Shown piece after piece: positions 60,201 through 64,000 of a stretch of DNA of 64,000 nt; position 1 is the stretch's first letter; each line of letters opens with the position of its first letter. Position numbers and translations under genes: made by a program. The DNA comes from Hermatobates lingyangjiaoensis (Eukaryota > Arthropoda > Insecta > Hemiptera > Hermatobatidae), in the NCBI GenBank assembly GCA_026182355.1, contig JAPFBL010000104.1:186001-250000 (forward strand), written 5' to 3'. The notes below the pieces were generated by a model. The model did no database searches. It was not told where the DNA came from and saw only the letters and a list, made by a program, of their open reading frames with translations.

Positions 60201-60629
60201 TTAACATCAGTACTCACTGATCTCCTAACCTTTAAAAACCCTGTGATATTAATGCATATAATAAAGCAACATACACCGGCTCAGTCGTATATGTTATAAC
60301 CTTCCACGTTATGCTACCTATGCAGTGATTTAACATCAGTACTCACTGATCTCCTAACCTTTAAAAACCCTGTGATATTAATGCATATAATAAAGCAACA
60401 TACACCGGCTCAGTCGTATATGTTATAACCTTCCACGTTATGCTACCTATGCAGTGATTTAACATCAGTACTCACTGATCTCCTAACCTTTAAAAACCCT
60501 GTGATATTAATGCATATAATAAACCAACATACACCGGCTCAGTCGTATATGTTATAACCTTCCACGTCATGCTACCTATGCAGTGATTTAACATCAGTAC
60601 TCACTGATCTCCTAACCTTTAAAAACCCT
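57282..60629 (+). repeat. 129-bp satellite array, about 26 units
   Basis: Head-to-tail monomers of 128-130 bp with ccctgtgatattaatgcat, caacatacaccggctcagtc, gtatatgttataaccttcca, gctacctatgcagtgattta and cagtactcactgatctccta. From about 57900 the units are almost identical, and most variation is at two places: after ataataaa (gc, cc, gcc, cgc) and after ccacg (tt, tc, ttc). The first five units carry many indels. The monomer has no hammerhead core on either strand. It ends abruptly in ccctc|aaaac. Confidence 0.98.
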
Positions 60630-63389
60630 CAAAACAGATTTCAAACAATAACTACAGTTAAACTAATAATAAGGAAGTTCGACCCCTAAACAGTTTCAAA
60701 CTATACAAACTGGGTCACCATACTGTTAATTACTTATTCATCAATCAAAGTTGGAAAAATTAAAATCTTCATTTAGAAAAAAAAATGATCGTTTGTAAGT
60801 TGTTACTAACCTCCCAAATGCTAATCCCTTTTACCTACTGGTGTTTACAAGATATCGTTCATAAATTGCATTGGTTATTGTACAATAACTGGCAATTAAT
60901 CAGTTAAGTGCATCAGTTATATGCAGTTAAGTCTTAGAAGCATAAACAAACTTAGTATATCAAAGAGTTAAATAAAGAAGGAAACATTCACTTATTTTAA
61001 CTATTTTACCATACAAACTAGTTGAAACTATCACCAGTTGAAACTCTATATTAGACTCCCATATGATGAAGAAATACTGATTCTAGGACTAATTATATTT
61101 ACTTAACTTGGGTTTGCTACTGTAGAGACCGCTACGCCAGCACCATATGCTGATTTCTGGACGAAAGTATGGAAGCATACCTGCCCCCACGGTTCTTTCA
61201 GTGTCATTCACACATAGCAATAGCATGTATGCAACTATTTAACTATCTCTAGTACTTTGTATATTACACTATGTTACTTAAATCATATTAGATGTAACCT
61301 GAAAAAAACCAAAAGAATTTCTTTCTTGTATAAAGCAATTTGACAATGAGATTTTTGTTATTATCTCCCTAAGAAGAAATGCCACTTATAAGCTAATTAG
61401 ACTCTCGCTCCCTATTATTTCAAGGAAAGTATACTGCAATTTTATATAAGAAATTTTGAGTAGAGCTAAAATTAAGGAGGAAACACTTAAGGGACTTGCG
61501 CGGATTGATTTAGAGTTGGGTGCGAGTATACAGGGTTAGTAACAAGGACCTCTTCGGCAGACAGTCTCCTGTCCACACCGAACATTCACTCTCAACATTA
61601 GGGGATACGTCCTACTCACACTAGTTGGAAAGCCTAAAGTCTAGATAATGAGTTACTAAAATTTTGTAATTTCAACAATGAAGTTTTATTCTCTAAGCAT
61701 TGAAATATGTATCAAAATAAACAGCACTTTTAAAAGGAAGATACATGAAATGTTACATATATTAAGGATACAATCAATTGTTTTTCTGATGTATAACTTC
61801 CTTTAATAAATAAATCACTGAGGATTCATTAACAAAAAATTGTTTATGATGAAGCTGTTTAAACTGAATGGCTGCCACTAAATTAGGCAAGATAGCCTTT
61901 AAAGCGTTAAAAGAGTCAATAAAAGATAGAGTTAAGGACGAGGGAGTAAACAACGTAATAGGTGGAGTGGAGGAATCATCGTAGAGCACTAGAAGGCGGA
62001 AGTAATATCAATATAGCCTTCTCGCTCTGGTGCATCCACCGAGACTGGCCTTCCATTAAGAAAAAAAAAGATATAAAACCAGTTAGAGCAAACAGCTATC
62101 CAGCTAGACCCTCTCCACTGCAAGTCCTTCGTAAAAAGGCATACATTCGTAATGAGCAGCTTTGCCATCAACCAAGTTTACAACTCCCCTTTCACGGAGA
62201 CATATTACCAATTCCGGTAGTTTAGAAATAAGTATGATTCAATTCACTTTCAACATTTTGAAGGACATCCTAGCTTCTTAGTAACAAACCAACAAGTCAT
62301 ACTACCAAACACTCAAATTGATAACGCTGAATACAATGAGTTTTCTGTAACAATGTCAAGATCTTGCATGATATGCGAAATGCAAAAACTGGATGTTTTT
62401 TATTTTATTGCACTTCTGACCTTTAGTTCTGAGAAGGGTATGCTATTTCATAACTTACTTATTCGTAGTATCTAATTTCTCAGTGTTATTTTAGGCTTAG
62501 ACGAAGATAAAAATATTATCAAAATATTGGATGTAAACTCTGCCCTTTTATCCAACTCGTATGCAACAACATTCTTCTTCGTATGCTTTGACAACAGTTG
62601 CATAGACAGCACATGGGGTCAGAGGGTTTAATATGATATATGTTTTTTAATATATCTAAATTATATAGACCTTAAATTCATAATAAGAAATTCGGAAAAG
62701 AAACTTAGATCTGCCAATTGGAAGAACTGGTTTTCATCACAGTAGCCTAATGAATTAAACAAAAGAAAGCAGACTTGTAGTGTAGTTTTGAGAGAAAAGT
62801 GAGAAAACAGAGGTATTTTAAAGGTTGTAAAAAGCAAGGAAAACAAACAAACAAGGCTACAAAAGTCAAGGCAAACACGGGAGTTTAGGAAAAAATAAGA
62901 AAAACATTGTCTAGTACATGTCTGAAACTCTTAACCAGATTAATGCTATACTTAATAGTAAGTCTAATTTCAAAAACTATTTTGTTTTTCCTTAAACACA
63001 TGTTTAGTTTCCTTAAGGAAACTAATGTTTTCCTTAACAGCATTGATATTTCTTATGTCATCATTATAGCTTCTACTCAATTAGCATAATGGTTCTCATT
63101 ATTTATACGTACAAATAAGGCAATTTTTCTTCAGTTCTATACACTGAATATTGATGTTGTTTGACAGCCAGTTTTAATGGTTTACCTGATTGAAATATAT
63201 ATCTTTTTTAGTAACAATGTACATTGAATGAAGAAACGATTGGTTACGCAAAAGTAAATAAAAGTATGTTCAAGATATTGTAATACAATCATAAAATTTT
63301 GAAAAATGTGTAAATTTTAAATAATCTTTAAATTAAAATGTATATATTTTATGAAGGGATAACAAGATTTTACAATAAACACAAAAATC
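60630..63389. other. AT-rich sequence, no gene recognised
   Basis: No gene assigned. It contains a GC-richer block (61970-62220) with short open frames on both strands (caccgagactggccttccat, taatgagcagctt at 62150) and a perfect 18-bp palindrome agtttccttaaggaaact (63006-63023). Confidence 0.45.
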
Positions 63390-63580
63390 AATAACCAAAC
63401 CACAATCATAAATCAGAAAAAGGACTAAGATCTTTCAACCGTAAAATATGGTCTTCTTCAGAGTCAAATATCAACTAATTCAACCCAGTAGTGATTTGAC
63501 TCTGAAGAAGGCGGTTTGTTATGGTTGAAAGATCTTAGTTTTTTTTTCTGATTTCTTACTGTGGTTTAAACGTTGATTTA
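63390..63580. repeat. Diverged family B hairpin
   Basis: Arms of about 75-80 bp (63395-63475 and 63495-63578) with ctaagatctttcaacc and its inverse around a short spacer. Both arms have CTGAAGA in place of the CTGACGA of other family B copies. The plus-strand core (63502-63530) has lost stem II pairing. Confidence 0.85.
63433..63461 (-). ncRNA. Hammerhead ribozyme core, family B variant
   Basis: CTGAAGA, stem II GACC/GGTT, GAAA, then GATCTT. Confidence 0.7.
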
Positions 63581-64000
63581 TCTACATATACAGTACCAAA
63601 ATTAAACTAACTAATTATGCTTAAAATGAATGCAATTCTTTTCATATGTTGTGTAAATTATACTATTGATTTCATGAAGGTTTTGAATTTCAAGCAATGA
63701 AAATAGCCCACAATTTAATAGTTTGATAAATTATCTTGTTTTCATCTGCCCAGTAATTAATACTCATATTGTTGTGTACTTCATCATAGTTGTTTTAATT
63801 CTCTTTTTGCATCTTGGGCATTGATGTTTCTCTTTACCTCTTTTCTTACACTTGTTTCCATACTTAATGTATTTTCTTAAGTTGAACTTTTCAATTCAGA
63901 TACATTGCTCAATGTCTTGCCATAGTTTAATATATAGGGGCCGATAGATAGGCAGCTTGTTGGAGTGATTAAGACTGATACATATATGGACCGATACACA
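63581..64000. other. AT-rich sequence, no gene
   Basis: Nothing recognised up to the end of the window. Confidence 0.5.

Noticed and set aside
57282..60629. Satellite as a hammerhead-coding satellite, as known in some animals
   Set aside because: Neither strand of the 129-bp monomer has CTGANGA with GAAA.
57282..60629. Satellite as a CRISPR array
   Set aside because: There are no unique spacers between short repeats. The whole 129-bp unit repeats, and the context is an animal genome.
61962..62225. 87-codon frame as a host exon
   Set aside because: No domain, no convincing splice sites, and an antisense frame of equal quality. Kept only as a GC-richer block.

Overview
This is an AT-rich animal genomic window, almost certainly from an arthropod and most likely an insect. 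The reasons are a mariner with TA-flanked inverted repeats, a Helitron, many Penelope-like element (PLE) fragments, tRNA-derived SINEs, a complex satellite, and three spliced exons of an invertebrate-type fibronectin III cell-adhesion gene. Nothing bacterial is present. The species cannot be named from the sequence.

Host gene: three minus-strand exons (35593-35720, 33299-33500, 22084-22208) join in phase. They encode the end of an FN3 domain, a linker and a hydrophobic C-terminus typical of a GPI-anchor signal, so this is the 3' end of an Ig-superfamily adhesion gene of the klingon/lachesin type. Upstream Ig exons were not found in the window. The last intron is about 11 kb and holds SINEs, hammerhead-bearing repeats and a long-TIR transposon.

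Mobile DNA left to right: an internally deleted mariner (1347-2275); two hairpin PLE relics (2.8-3.6 kb); a long-TIR element (5109-9120) interrupted by a 1,422-bp Helitron with a helicase pseudogene (7143-8564), whose exact empty site survives in a second long-TIR copy (26660-29531); PLE/hammerhead clusters at 13.1-14.6, 16.1-16.4, 24.8-26.0, 41.0-43.9, 45.2-47.5, 48.9-49.9, 51.2-53.5 and 63.4-63.6 kb; SINEs at 23.8, 32.6, 54.0 and 55.9 kb; and a 129-bp satellite array (57282-60629).

The outstanding signal is a set of at least eight sequence-distinct families of minimal hammerhead ribozyme (CUGANGA, stem II, GAAA). In nearly all of them GAAA is followed by a different but always self-complementary short helix III and then U. 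That is the architecture expected of hammerheads that act as dimers. They lie in the terminal repeats of PLEs, which are marked by decayed GIY-YIG endonuclease and ORF-start fragments. Many are arranged head to head as near-perfect palindromes next to (TA)n. All protein-coding mobile-element remnants here are broken. Long stretches between these features hold no recognisable gene.
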